DNA of 64,000 nt from Tyto alba (taxonomy: Eukaryota > Chordata > Aves > Strigiformes > Tytonidae). The notes beneath the pieces were generated by a model that saw only the letters and a program-made list of their open reading frames with translations, had not been told where the DNA came from and searched no databases. Position numbers and translations under genes: made by a program. Numbering within the stretch: the first letter of the stretch is position 1; each line of letters starts with the position of its first letter. Below, in pieces: positions 49,447 through 61,284 of this stretch. Where the stretch lies: positions 14,471,489 through 14,535,488 of the forward strand of contig NW_024881322.1 in NCBI RefSeq assembly GCF_018691265.1. The letters run 5' to 3'.

Positions 49447-51595
49447 GACTTAAATTCTGTGCTTTGGACACAGACATTCTATTTATAGCCATCTACATAA
49501 GTTCATATTTTTTAATGAAACCCATCTTGCACAGCTACACAGTAGTAGCCAGCATTTATGACATTTTGACTTACTGAGATCATGAACAGTAACAAAGGTA
49601 GAAGAAGAATCACAGTCCCAATGAAAACAACTGGAAATAGGAGCGAAAATGTGCGACAAACTGAACAACTGACTGTCCCTCCCCATCCCCTGCCCCTGAC
49701 CTGAGTGTCAGGAGAGGCAGAGCTAACTCCAAACTGCAGATGAACAAATAATCTGTGGAAGATAAAAAGCAGACCTTTGAAGTTACAAAATATAACTTAT
49801 GTTCTCTTGTTTTCATTTTCTGGCTGTCTTGGAGGCAATTCTCCTCTTAGTTCATTGGAAATGGCTAGTCTGCATATTTTGGTATATGAATTACTGGCAA
49901 CTATGTCTTGTGTAGTTATTTAACTGGAGAAAAAGGTTAACTGAGTAATTGAATGTAATAAAATGCTGCAGTAATAGTAAACACAGTGGTCCATAGGCCC
50001 AAGCTAAGAGGAAGAATTGTCCTTAGAAAGCAGTTTTACAGGGTTGGCATGGAAGTGTGGTCTGGCAAATACTGACTGGGCTCTGCTTCTCATGTTCAGA
50101 GGAGGAGAAACAATGAAGCATCATGTTATCTGGTATGAAAATTCTATAGTCCAATTTAAATTTGAATAGTATTATCCTAGTGAACAGAAGTCAGGTCAGG
50201 TCAATTTGAGACCAAAAAGTGTTTCACAAGCCCACCTCAAAATGTTAAAGCTGCCTTTGCCCTCACAAGGGTATTTTGAGGATTAATGTCCTGTCAGCAC
50301 TTTGAAAATGTAAAGTGCTAAGTATATATTATTATAACCCTTTCCATTTATTACTTTTATTGATGGTCTCGTGGTTTCCATGACGCTATGTTGATTTGCA
50401 CGGGATTTTCCTGCAGTGTGCATTTCATCTCATGAAGAGTAAAAAAACAAATAGTTCTTTTTAGGCCTTGTGCCTTGTTGGATATCCTCCAGTTACTGGG
50501 GGACTTGTTTATGACCCACTATCTCTGCGCCGTGAAAGCCTTACTGCAATACATTATGCAGCTGTTTGTTTTCAACTTTGTTTTCTCAACTGTATAAGCC
50601 TCTGCTGCTACTGAGACCAGTGTGCTGCTCCTAACTGACTCCTAAGGGGTGCCTGAGTGAAAAGCAGACTCGTACCACCCACTGAACTCCCCATGTTTTT
50701 TACAGTAGGTGCCTTTTTCTGATAGCTGCTCCAGTGTGTTCAAGGATTGGGGCTGAAGCCAAGCTTGTCAATCACTGGCAATCAGGGAATATCTGGCTTG
50801 TTGAAGTTCAATCCAGTTTTTTCTGCCTCTTCTGGCACTGGCATTACAGCCAGACCTCCTGGTGGCCAAGCTTTTCTGAAGAAAATTCCAAACTTTATTT
50901 CAAAATTTTAGATTTACAGTTTGGCTCTGTAACATGTCTGTCTAATTCCCAGCCAAGTCCCCAGGCGGCATTTACTTTTGGAGCAGTTTGCCTCCTCAGC
51001 TCTGCTTTCCTGCAGACTTCAGGGATCAAGTTAGTCCAAGAAAAGCCAAAGGCGTATGAAACCACGTGTGCCTTTTGCTTCCTCCTCTGTTGAGAGTCTC
51101 AGCAGGGAGGTTGGCCCCGATCTGTCAACAGCATTCCCTCGGCCGGCAGCCTCAGCCAGGTGGGTTTTCCTTGGCCCCCATCTCCTCTTAAGAAAAGACA
51201 AAGAAGGTTGGAAGCCACGGCTGCAGGACAGCCAGCCCCCCTCTTACACAGATGGGCATGTGGCAGGGCACAAGCGCAGCAGGTAGTGCCCAAATGCATG
51301 GAGGAACTGCCACACAAGGCAGACACCAAAGCTAGCTAAGTCTGTGGTGTTGTCACACCTCTGACATCTTTAGGGCCTGCACCAGCTGCCATGCCTTTAA
51401 CCATACATCTCCCCATCTTTTCCCTCAGTGGTCCAGGGTGCACAGGAGGAGACAAGTCAGAACGTGTTGCAAATGGTCTTGGAGCTGCCACCTCTCATAA
51501 CCTTTCACGTCCCTCGCTGAATCGTATGTCAGGCTGACACCTCCAGGGGAAACACAGACTCACCTTTCTTCTGTGAAATAAAGGGGGGGTTGTAT
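49447..51595. other. Unique non-coding sequence
   Basis: No gene is supportable. The part at 50,340-50,620 is a conserved-element candidate (see its own entry). Frames at 50,734-51,093 and 51,056-51,286 are in slightly GC-richer DNA and have no domain. Confidence 0.5.
50340..50620. promoter_or_regulatory. Candidate conserved non-coding element
   Basis: Complex repeat-free sequence that retains CpG in an AT-rich setting (GTCTCGTGG, ATGACGCTATG, GCACGGGAT, CTGCGCCGTG) and holds TTTATTACTTTTATTG and CATTATGCAG motifs. The inference is from composition alone. Confidence 0.28.
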
Positions 51596-51900
51596 CTCAT
51601 AGGACAGCAGACTAATGTAGGTTGGAAGGGACCTCAGAGGGTCATCTAGTCTGTTCTGCACAAATCCAAGCTAGGTCTGGTTGCTCAAGACTGCTTCCAG
51701 GTGAGTTTTGAATATCCCCAAAGATTCCTCTGCCTCTGTGGGTATCTGGTCCACGCTGCACCACTTCATGGTAAAGAATTCTTTTCTTATATCTGGGCCA
51801 AATTTCTGTGGCTGGGTTGTGCAACTGTTGTCTCTTCTTCTTTTACTGTGTGTCTCTGAGAAGAATCTGACTTAATCTTCTCTATAATCACCCATTAGTT
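51596..51900 (-). mobile_element. CR1 LINE 3'-end fragment
   Basis: Read on the plus strand: GTTGGAAGGGACCTCAGAGGGTCATCTAGTC, then GAGTTTTGAATATCCCCAAAGATTCC, CATGGTAAAGAATTCTTTTC and CTCTGAGAAGAATCTGAC. These are the reverse complement of the CR1 3' terminal region and the end of ORF2, in the right order and spacing. The element points to the left on the minus strand. It is moderately diverged, and the right edge near 51,900 is approximate. Confidence 0.88.
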
Positions 51901-54900
51901 AGCATTCAGCCCTGTGGAGCATGCAATACGGGTTCTCTGCCAAAAATCTATCCTCAACATTTTTCTAGAGCATTTTCTTAGCTTAATTTTGCTCTCTCGT
52001 TCAACCTAATGAGAATAGAGTGCAGAGAGAAGAGAGGTGAGAGAGGGGGAAAAAGCTAATGATGCAATCAACAATGTTTTGTTTAGCACCTTTGTGGAAT
52101 AAAGCAGAAGTGATCAATACTAAAACAGCAAGACCCCAAGTATGATGATTCCTGTAGACAGACAGCTCTCCAGTTCTGTCAAAGCAATTCCTTCTCTTAG
52201 TGGGAGAAAGCCCAACTGTCCAAACTGGAGAAAAGAGTAAAATATTCTAGCTTCTTAAAATGCTCATAAAAAAAATTCAAACAGTCAAAGGCCTGAACTT
52301 TATGCAACTCAGCTTAGAAGCTCATAGGTGCTTGTTCCGCATAGGGAAGAACAGCAGGGTTTTCCTGACACACCTAAAAGATGAAATACATCTACTTTAT
52401 GTGCACAGTAGCTGCTCTATGCCCGAGCTGTTACTCCAGAATGCTATGGACTTGTACCCATATTTTTGGTCCCGGCTTGCTGTCATAACTACTTGCAATA
52501 ACTTGTCTCCCTCCTTCTGTGGAGGCTGTGATGTGGAGAGGGAAACAAGTCCAGGCATGGGGAAAAAGTATGGGCAAAAAGGAGTGTCTTTGGCAGAGCG
52601 TTTTTGGTATCAAAAGGCGAGGGAAGTCAGTAGGGCAATGACTGCTTGGGACACAATTCATTAAGATCTTTGGGCACTGCCCCTTCCACAGAGATCAGGT
52701 GTCCCATCAAGACACTCAGAATGTCTGACATGGTTCTCATCCAAGTCAGATGACTACAGTCAGCTTTATCTCCAAGAGGAACTGTCCTGCTCCTGATGGA
52801 GAATGTGTCCTATCTCTGAGTGCACTGTCTGCTGAGAGAGAAGATAAACACCAAGACATGCACAGAAGAATTGCATGCAGAGGTGGCTCTCTTACATAGC
52901 TTTGCTGGCTGCTGACTGACCTCTTTGGCTATCAGGATAGTTAACAAGAAGCATCATGCAACCTGTCTGCATCTTGTGACCTCAGATACAAGTTGTTAAA
53001 CGATACGAAGTACAGGAAGTTTCCTGGACTATGTGTTCACAGTCCATGTTTTCTGCTGCTCCTCAAGGTAATGCTGAAATAGGGAAGAAACCCAGAAGCA
53101 ATGTTGTTTATGCCATGCTGTCTCTGGGGCTGAGACTCTCAGGCCAGGTGAACAAAACAGAAGTGCCTTTAACCTCAGAAGTGCCAAAGAAGAGAAAAGG
53201 ACCCATATTCCCCCCAGGACCAGACAGATTTAAAATTAATGTGCAAATGAAGTAATTATTGCTCTATGGATCCCAATAGAAAACAGGAAAAATAAAGAAG
53301 TTGTGGGGTTTGGGGTGTTTTGTTTTGTTTTGTTTTTGTTTTGTGGATGATTCTGAGGCCATTGTTTAACTAATATGTTATATTGGTGAAATCAAACCAG
53401 TGGGATGAATTCTCCGTGAACAAACATGAATGCTCAAACAGGAGGCTCAAGTCTCTTTCAAGAAAAGGATATTATCTACAACTTATAACATTAAAACTGA
53501 TATCCTTAGGGTATTGTTCATGTGTATCAAATCCTACATTGTCACAAAACAGAGCATTCAACCTTCTTTACTACCTATGGTAAACCTTGCAGTGGACAGC
53601 ACTGTATTCCATGTGCTATAGGAACACCTTCTCTAACAAGACTCTGCCATGTACTTTCAATTCTGACACCCAGTCTTCATAACTGTCATAGTGTTCATTC
53701 ATAAACTACAGGAGAAATATTTCTTGAACTTATTTAAATATCCAAGTTCAGTGTTTTACAGTATTATGGATTTTGGGATCCATAGTACTAGAGACATATC
53801 CCACAACTTGAGATGTGCTAGGTAGTCAGCTGACCATCAGCACATTAAACACTTTTAACATCACAATCTGTTCAAGATTATTTCATATTTTTTATATTGT
53901 TTTTTTTTTCTTTTTTTCCCCACCTCCATAGATTTTCATATGATCTACCTTGCTCGTATACCCACATATAAAAGCTTTTTTCCACCCTTCCACATATTTA
54001 GAGATGTGCGAGAATCCAATTGTTAAGAACTGTACATCTTAGCACAAAGTACAATAAAGATATTTATCCATGCATATTTTAGCATTTTGTTTTTCTAAGA
54101 AATAAGGCTCTCAAAGACTTTTCACTGGAAACGAGTATAATCCTAAATAGAAAGAAACATTGATGTCCAAGGATTGAAGTTTGTTCTGGAGCAGAAGTAG
54201 GTCTTCGTGTTTTCTCCTCATGTTGCTGAAGTATAGTTAACATGATTCATGGTCTGGGAAAATACATCTGAGTTAGCCCAACTGTGCAGATTTTATCAAC
54301 TAGAGGGAACGTCGGGAGGCAGGGGATGCTCTGGTGTCAATGTCCTGGAAGGTCAAATTTTGTGCCTATGCATCTAGCAGGTTGAAAAAAATCCTATGGA
54401 ATGGTCTTCTATGTTGTGTTACTTAATTGCAATACATTTTCAGCTGATCAGAGATTAATTTTCCTGTATTCTTGCTTTGCAGAGAGGCTGAGATCTCATT
54501 TATGTTGCTCCAAGTCACTCAGAAATGGTCATTCTAACCATCTAAACTCTTTGTATTTATTTCTGTAAAATATGTCTCTGCTAAATGTTAATAAAAGTGT
54601 TGGGTCTTTGAAAAAGTTTACACACATTCTTGACTTTAAATGGAATAGAAGTCTTTAAATGGGCCCAATTTCTGTGTATTCTCGGGTTCTTGCAGTATCA
54701 GAGGAGTGACTGTAGGTTTCTGTCCTACCCCTTAAGCAGAGAATAAAACAAAATGGTAACTTGAAAACAGACCTTTTGCTTTGTGGACTGTGTAAAAAGC
54801 ATTGGATTCAGAGAATGAGTGTGACATATAACAAATTTGAGGGAGATTATAAAATCATCATATCCAATGCAACTTAGTTTGCTATTTGTTTCTCAACAGA

Positions 54901-55177
54901 ATCCAGGCAGTGCACCATGACTGTCAAACCTAGATGATAAAATAAATGGCATTACAGGGAAGGGGTAACAGTTGCCATTATTTCTGCTTTCACTATATTT
55001 GTCCAATCTCTGGAGAATGATCAAATCTCCTTCCAAATAGTAAAATCTTTTGAACAAAATAGCTTCAATATATATGCGTGTGTATGCCAAGATAGATCAA
55101 GTGCTTTATGAAAGAGAGGCAGAAGTTCAATATATCTTTCCTTTTACCTTACACATTGGAATGGCCCCAAGGTATAG
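51901..55177. other. Unique non-coding sequence
   Basis: No gene is supportable. (TTTTG)n lies at about 53,318-53,344 and a T-rich tract at about 53,901-53,919. The 134-codon frame at 52,260-52,664 has no motif and overlaps an antisense frame. Confidence 0.5.
53318..53344. repeat. (TTTTG)n microsatellite
   Basis: About five units of TTTTG with slight length variation. Confidence 0.85.
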
Positions 55178-55370
55178 GATCATAGAAATGGAAAAGACCT
55201 ATTAAATTATGCATTTCCTTGCCAGTGAAAGTGTACTCTCAGTATATAGTATTTTCCATCTCAGGCTATTAGGCATCTATCCCTTCACTTGAGGACTCTA
55301 TTCCACAGCACAATAAAATCAGTGTTGGGAATCTTCCTTACTGCTCAACCTAAAAATGGATTTGTTCATT
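55178..55370 (-). mobile_element. Ancient CR1 LINE 3'-end fragment
   Basis: The plus strand begins GGATCATAGAAATGGAAAAG ACCTATTA, then CACTTGAGGACTCTATTCCACAGCACAATAAAATCAGTGTT..AATCTTCC..CTGCTCAACCTAAA. This is the reverse complement of old amniote CR1 3' sequence ('caagtgatggggcttccac..ttccacagcctaatagatctcactgttaggaag'). Together with the fragment at 8.2 kb it represents an older CR1 wave than the 45.7-kb copy. Confidence 0.72.
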
Positions 55371-56137
55371 TATATTGCCTCACTCACACCTGTAAGTCAT
55401 CCTTTTCTGTCCTTCTTCCTTGAGAGTTCAACTGCCAGCTTCTTGTAAATTGTCATCATATATACTCCAACCTCTGTAAAGTCAACCAAGTGCAAAAGGA
55501 AAGCGGGAAATCTGTTTTTAAGCTGAACTTATGGACAAACTGGTACTTTTACTATAGGTGAAATATTTTTCTCGTATTTCCTTTCACAAAATTTCTCAAC
55601 TGTATCAGTTCATAGCTCTTTAGCCCAATTGCTATCTTTCTCACTGTCTTCCCAAACACTCAGATGACTCAGAGATGAGAAGGGTAATTTCATCAGTAGA
55701 GTTCTACTGATTGAATTTATTTCAATAGGGTTGCATATTTGACTTTAGAAATTACTCAGGAGGTGTCTTTCTTTCATGGAAGTGTGCTACCTCGTTTAAC
55801 ATCAGCTCCACTTCCTCTGTTCATGGAAATAGAATCAACTTAGCAAGCAGAAGCCATAGTGATCAGGTTGGGTGCTGAGATGGAAGTTCTCCCACAACTC
55901 CATATAGCATATGTAGTTTCATGGGCTTTATAACCTGTCTGTCAAATGGTGCCTTCAATCAGTGTCTTATTCTTTCTTTTCATACTTGAATTTAATCTAT
56001 CTGAATCTTTCCCTTAAGCTCTTCATGGTAGGTAAAAAGGGTTGTATGCAAATGGTTAAAAAAGGCATTTGAAAAGTGCAAAGAAGATAGAGGCAGACAC
56101 TTTAAATCCCCTTGTTGGAGAAGGGCTGTGTAATTAA

Positions 56138-56167
56138 TTTTTTTTTTTTTTTTTTTAAAAAAAAAAA
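56138..56167. repeat. Oligo-T/oligo-A palindromic tract
   Basis: Nineteen T are followed directly by eleven A. Self-complementary; compare 5,523-5,545. Confidence 0.9.
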
Positions 56168-56410
56168 GGAAGCCACCACTGGTTTCTATGAGAATTTGTG
56201 GGATGGCTGCCCATTGTTAAATTAAGTTCATCCATTCATTTCCAAGTATTTTCACTGGACTACTTGCTCTACTTTTTGCAATGGATACCAGCCAGGTTAA
56301 GGATTTACAGCCTTCTATGGCTACTCTTGCCAACACATAGATCTTGAGAAGGTGCTCAGTGTGTATAAAGAAGCTTTAAAATAAAACATGTTTGCTGTAG
56401 GCATTCACCG

Positions 56411-56444
56411 CTCTCTTTTCTTTCTCTCCTTTCTCTCTCTCTCT
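56411..56444. repeat. CT-rich polypyrimidine tract
   Basis: C and T only over 34 bases, including (CT)6. It may adopt triplex structure; no exon follows. Confidence 0.85.
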
Positions 56445-58484
56445 GCCCCTCCACCATCTTAATTTGTCTATGAACTTGGCTTCTTTGTTCTTTCATGAGT
56501 AATATTACCATCTGTGACATTACATATCAAGATAGCAATGCAACATATTAAGCACAGGAAAACCCGGAATGTTTGAGCTCATCCAAGCATTTGTTGCTTA
56601 AAGCTCCAGCATTACTTGTAGCCACCTGAAGCATCACAAAGTTTCTAAAAGCACACTGCAATAAATCAGCAGGTTTCTGTGTTGTTATTGAAATTGAGAT
56701 ATAAGATCTTACTGGAGCTGCCTTCTTGAAAACAATCTCGACAACTTACAGTTTTATTTCTCACTAAGGGCTCATAAAGAGAGCTTTCACTTTTATGTTA
56801 TTAGCCTAACTACCAGCTAGGGCAGTTCACTTTGGGAACTCCCCCAACTCACTTTTGTCGAGATCTCATATTCTACAAGGGAAGAACCACTCCCAGATCA
56901 GACCCGTGACCATGGCCTGTGTGAACTATGCTCTTGTGCAGCAGGGGTCCAGCAGCCAGGCAGGACCGTAAGCAAGTGCCTGTCTCTGCCAGCTTCTGCC
57001 TTTCCAAGGATGGGGAAGGGGCAGCAGGTGTGGAAAGAAATGCATCGAGAACAAAAAAATCTTGAAATGGACACGTCCCAGGATGCAAGATCAAAATCAG
57101 AATGGAGGTCTCTCCTCCTCTGGCTTCTTGTATAGTTCTAGACAGATCCAAATCTTGTTTACCTAATAGGGATTGCATTAACCACCAAGATCTGATATTC
57201 TGAGAGACAGTTCTTTCCCTCCCCCGATTCTTCAGACAATGAGTTGCTTCACTGTTTATCTCAAAACGTGTACTCATCTGCAGACATCAACCTGTCCAGC
57301 TTTTCTCTGCATTAATAATTTTCAGCTTCAGGTTCTAGTACTTGCATGTAGAATATAATAGTGAATAACTGTATGCTTGACACTGTCTTATTTGCATTAT
57401 TGCATTCTACTTTTTAAAAGAAAAGGCCTATATCTATAGCACAGTAATAATAAAAATTCATGGCAAGGCTAGCAGTGTTTGTGCACATCAATATTTGATG
57501 TCTGTTACCTCCTTCCCAGTTTATCCAAATGGCCCACTAGCACAAGTGAGCTGGGAGCAAGCTTCCTCCCCTTGTCAGCTCCACCTCTAGCACCCACAGC
57601 TCCTCAGGGCTGAGGAGTTTTTGAATCTGCTCCTCACAGTGCCATGCAGTTGGGTTGAGCTTATGCAGAAGTGGTGATGGAAGAGGGAACAACCATCAGC
57701 TGTAATTAAAGTGGCTCCAAAGCTGTAGTTTTTTCTCTGTTTACAGACTAGATGGGGAGTGAAAAAGGAAGATTTGACATTTACATTAACTTAACTGACT
57801 TTGATTAGACCCTAGGCTAGGCAAGCAGAGAGGTGCATTGTCCTTGTCCCTTATTTAGGACAAGTTGTAAAGTAACCCTGCTAAAACACCTTTACTGTGT
57901 TTTGAGATACAAAATATGTGTGGGCATGTGTATTACAACACAATATTTCTATATTATTTTTAATTGTCATATGTCTGGACGTTTACAAGTCTTTCCTCTC
58001 TTACATGACAAATATTCTACTAGTTTCCTATTGAAAAAAAGCAAATAAATATAGTTATTGTTTTTTTCTAAGTCAGAGAAATGAGAGAAATACTACACAA
58101 GACAGTTATAAAAAGAACTGTGGTAATATTATTAGGATTTGTTAATTTCATTAGGCATGATGGTAGGCTTAGAAAAACATGATAGTGTTATTCAGAGAAA
58201 GGAAGAGGTGAGCTGGAGAAAGGAGGAAACTGGAAGAAAAAAGGAAAGACTAGGCAGCAGGGAAAGGGAAAAGGTGTCTGCTTCAACAGAAATCTCCTCA
58301 GCTTTTGTCCCAGGCCTGCAATCAACCTTGCAGGGCCAAAATGTTTGCTACTGGTGGTGCCACTGGCCTGTGTTTTACGTGTGCACTGGGTCATTTATGA
58401 CCACTGAGTTGACACGATACGTGGTATGTGGTTTATCACTATTGTGGGTAATTGATCTTCCTCTAAAAAGGAATTTAAGGATAA

Positions 58485-58661
58485 CCAGTGTGCACACTGG
58501 ACAAACACGTGTGCAGACTCACACGTGTGCTCAGAGTGCACGCAGAACACTATATATGAAAATCTGTTTGCACAGAGACGGACGGAGGTGCAGGTGTTGA
58601 CCCAAGTAGGGCTACGTTTTCAATCGGTAGCACACATGTGGTTGTCTATTGCATGCACGTG
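58485..58661. promoter_or_regulatory. E-box cluster with a 16-bp palindrome
   Basis: A perfect palindrome CCAGTGTGCACACTGG (58,485-58,500) is followed by three CACGTG E-boxes at 58,506-58,511, 58,522-58,527 and 58,656-58,661, two of them within longer CACGTGTG contexts. Because CACGTG contains CpG it is rare in this window: I noticed only about three others (near 3,450, 39,910 and 51,063). Such clusters bind bHLH factors such as USF, MYC/MAX or CLOCK/BMAL1. Function is inferred. Confidence 0.45.
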
Positions 58662-58832
58662 TGCTGAAATATGTGTGTAACTCACTGCAGTTCTCTGCGT
58701 TACCATAAGAGAGACCGGGCGATACAGAAAGTGTACTCAGTATTCAGTTTGTTTATGTTATTCAGATCCTCTCAGTTGTAGCTGACGGCTTTAAACCTTT
58801 AGTGTAAGGATTACAGTGATGGGGGTTCTACT

Positions 58833-58874
58833 GATGGTATAGTATGGATGGCACAGTACGGATGGCATACTATG
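58833..58874. repeat. 14-bp minisatellite, three units
   Basis: Three adjacent 14-bp units: GATGGTATAGTATG, GATGGCACAGTACG and GATGGCATACTATG, then a partial GATGAC. Confidence 0.92.
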
Positions 58875-58879
58875 GATGA

Positions 58880-59400
58880 CTGAAAGAGACACACGGTTAA
58901 CTTCTGGTGTCCACCTCTGTGACCCAAACACACCTTTGGGCACAGGCCACCGACAGCAGCTCCTGTTTCCGTGCTGCGGTTCGGGATGGGGCCGGTGGGA
59001 CCCCCGTCAGCTGAGACCTTCGCCAGGAGGTGGGGCTGGGCGCTGGGCTCGAACCCCACTGCTCCAGCACTCCTCCAGCGAGTTCCCCCCCCGCGGACTT
59101 GGGAGCGGGGCAGGGGAGGGAGGCAGGGGAGGCAGGGGAGGCAGGGGAGGCTCTCCCCTTCGCTGTGCTTGCTCCTGGCTCCGAGCGCCTATGGGGAGAT
59201 GGGGCTGGGGAAGGCAGGTGCTGTTCCCACGACCAGAGCCTGGCTCCCAGGGGTGGAAAGCGGGGGTCAGGAAGTTAGCAAAGGTCGGCCAAGTCCCGCT
59301 GGCTCTTCCTAATCCTCTTTTCCACCCACAGCCCCTTGAAACTCCCCTGATTCCTCCCAGTGCTGTGTCTGGGGGAGTTGCTCTACTGCTGCAGAATTGA
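58880..59400. other. GC-rich island
   Basis: GC-rich block with many CpG, densest at about 58,965-59,105 (TTCGGGATGGGGCCGG, CCCCCCCGCGGACTT). It could be a weak CpG-island promoter or first exon of an unannotated transcript. A 174-codon plus frame (58,876-59,400) spans it but consists largely of Gly/Arg/Pro-rich sequence produced by the repeat and has no motif. AT-rich DNA resumes abruptly at 59,400. Confidence 0.45.
59109..59151 (+). repeat. 9-bp minisatellite (GGCAGGGGA)
   Basis: GGCAGGGGA occurs at 59,109, then three times in tandem from 59,122 to 59,148, followed by a partial GGC. The G-rich strand could form quadruplexes. Confidence 0.9.
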
Positions 59401-61244
59401 ATTTATTTTGCTCGCTTCCAAACTATGCTCCTGCAGAGCCTCAAGTCAGCTTTGTTTCAGCTGGTGTCGAGCAACACACAGGAGAGATGCAGCTCTATTA
59501 CACTGGTTTGTTTTTCTTTTCTTTTCCTTTTTTTTTTTTTTTTTTTTTAACCTTTTTTTGTTTTTATTATTTTGACAGGAAATCTTGCTCCTTTTTCTCT
59601 TGCATAAGTATGAGGTAACCCTGTGAAAACAAATATGGTTACTTGTTGTTTACGTGTGTAAAACTGAAAGGACAGTTTTGCTGATCAAGTTAGTTCTTGC
59701 TAATCTGAAGACTAAAGTTGTATAAAGAATGCATTTATTTGTATTTGTATGCTAGCCAAACCAAAAAATCAACAACAATGAAAACATTTCTTTTGGTCCA
59801 CCCAGAATTAAAATTTGTCAGTTTTCTTGCCAAACAGCAACACACAAATTTGAAAGAAATGTCATTTCAGGTCAGAAGACATTTCATTTAGGCTTTTTAA
59901 CATTCATTAAAACTGAATATAGGTAAATTTCAAAAGAGACCCTTATTGCAAAATGAGAAGTGGAAAGTTTCTGTTTTGAAAACATCAATATGATCCTTCT
60001 TGACATTTCAAAATGTCTCTTTTGACCCAAGAATTTAATTGTGCTCTAATAAAGATTGTCCCATGTAAGGAAATGAGAGCAAGCTTTTTGATACTGATGA
60101 TGCTTCTTTACAGAGGACTGGAAAGGTTAAAAAGCGGTTAACTAGCAATCTTATTCAATATAGCTGGAGAAGATACTTTTTGTTTCTGGCTTTATACAAA
60201 CCATCCAGGCAATAAACCAAATTAAAATATATAGACTATAGTGTCAAGGGAAAGTTTTATCCAAACAAAATTTGAATAAAATCATGCATCTCACTAAGTT
60301 AAAAAATCAAATAAACAAATAATTTTGCACATATGTAATGGTCTCAACATTTTGTCATTTCTCTTCCTCTTTTAAAACAATAAGACCCAAATGTGGATAA
60401 AATCATCTTACTCTTCCCACTCAAAGTGAACAACTTTTTCCAACTTCTTATGCTGAAAAAATGTGTTTCTTAGGAATTAATGATTAAAACTATATAGAAT
60501 AAGTGTTTTAGTGCTCTAGTTAAGTAAAAATAAACAACTGCATTAGCTAATCTGAGTTCAAATAAACAGATGCATAAGCTGGGCTATTTCAAAGCAATGC
60601 AGAACTGAACAGAGACCGTTAACACACAAAACACTTCATAAGGTTCAGAGATGGTTAACCTCTTCAAAACAAAATGTGCCTAGATCTTTTATGGCTGCAC
60701 TGAAGGAGTGAGGAATAACACCCCTATGTAGTGGCAAGCTGTAACTGCAGATTTGCTGAGCACGTATGCTGCTACAGAAGGCCGTTCACATGAACTTAAT
60801 TTTAAAGATGAAGCGACCAAAAAATATGGCCTCATTTATTGCTCACCGCAGCCAGCAAAGCTGACCAGACACAGTGGTGCCCAATGCTCTTCCGAGTCTT
60901 GGCAAAAAAATCTAAAATTTTGGGAGCTTTAGCTCCCATGGGGCAGAGAAAGCGCCTTTGAGATACTGCCCAAATTTTGTGACACGATATTGATCCCTGT
61001 TTATTCAGCTCTGTGTTTCAATGATTCATGGCTCATGATAAAAACTTTCGTGGTTTGTAGGAAAATCTTGGCTACCACCTGCGCAGCTTGCTAACAGAGG
61101 TGGAAAACTCAAAATCTGTGCTTTGGTGCTTTGTAGATTTTAAAACAGATCTCTCCAGATTGTCCCAAGTCTATGGACTGTTTCCACAACAAAAAAACAG
61201 CCACAGAAAATGAGCTTCATATTCCAGTGAATTTATTTCAAAAT

Positions 61245-61246
<2 letters not shown>
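59401..61246. other. Unique AT-rich non-coding sequence
   Basis: No gene is supportable. A T21 run lies at 59,528-59,548. CpG is very rare beyond 59,600. Confidence 0.55.

Positions 61247-61282
<36 letters not shown>
61247..61282. repeat. (GT)18 microsatellite
   Basis: Eighteen uninterrupted GT units. Z-DNA-forming and probably length-polymorphic. Confidence 0.95.

Positions 61283-61284
<2 letters not shown>

Larger units (their letters stand above)
55371..58479. other. Unique non-coding sequence with simple tracts
   Basis: No gene is supportable. It holds a T19A11 palindrome at 56,138-56,167 and a CT-rich tract at 56,411-56,444. The 134-codon frame on the minus strand at 56,873-57,277 has no domain. 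The 153-codon plus frame at 58,139-58,600 runs through a purine-rich stretch giving a Lys/Glu/Arg-rich start, and has no family motif. Confidence 0.5.

Noticed and set aside
52260..52664. 134-codon plus-strand frame
   Set aside because: No motif, an overlapping antisense frame, and no splice context.
56873..57277. 134-codon minus-strand frame
   Set aside because: No recognisable family; composition is like the surrounding non-coding DNA.
58139..58600. 153-codon plus-strand frame
   Set aside because: The start is Lys/Glu/Arg-rich from a purine tract, the rest covers the E-box cluster, and I recognise no domain.
58876..59400. 174-codon open frame on the plus strand, the longest in the window
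   Set aside because: It spans the GC-rich island and the 9-bp repeat, so Gly/Arg/Pro-rich sequence without stops is expected. Two other frames are open over the same bases, and no motif is present.
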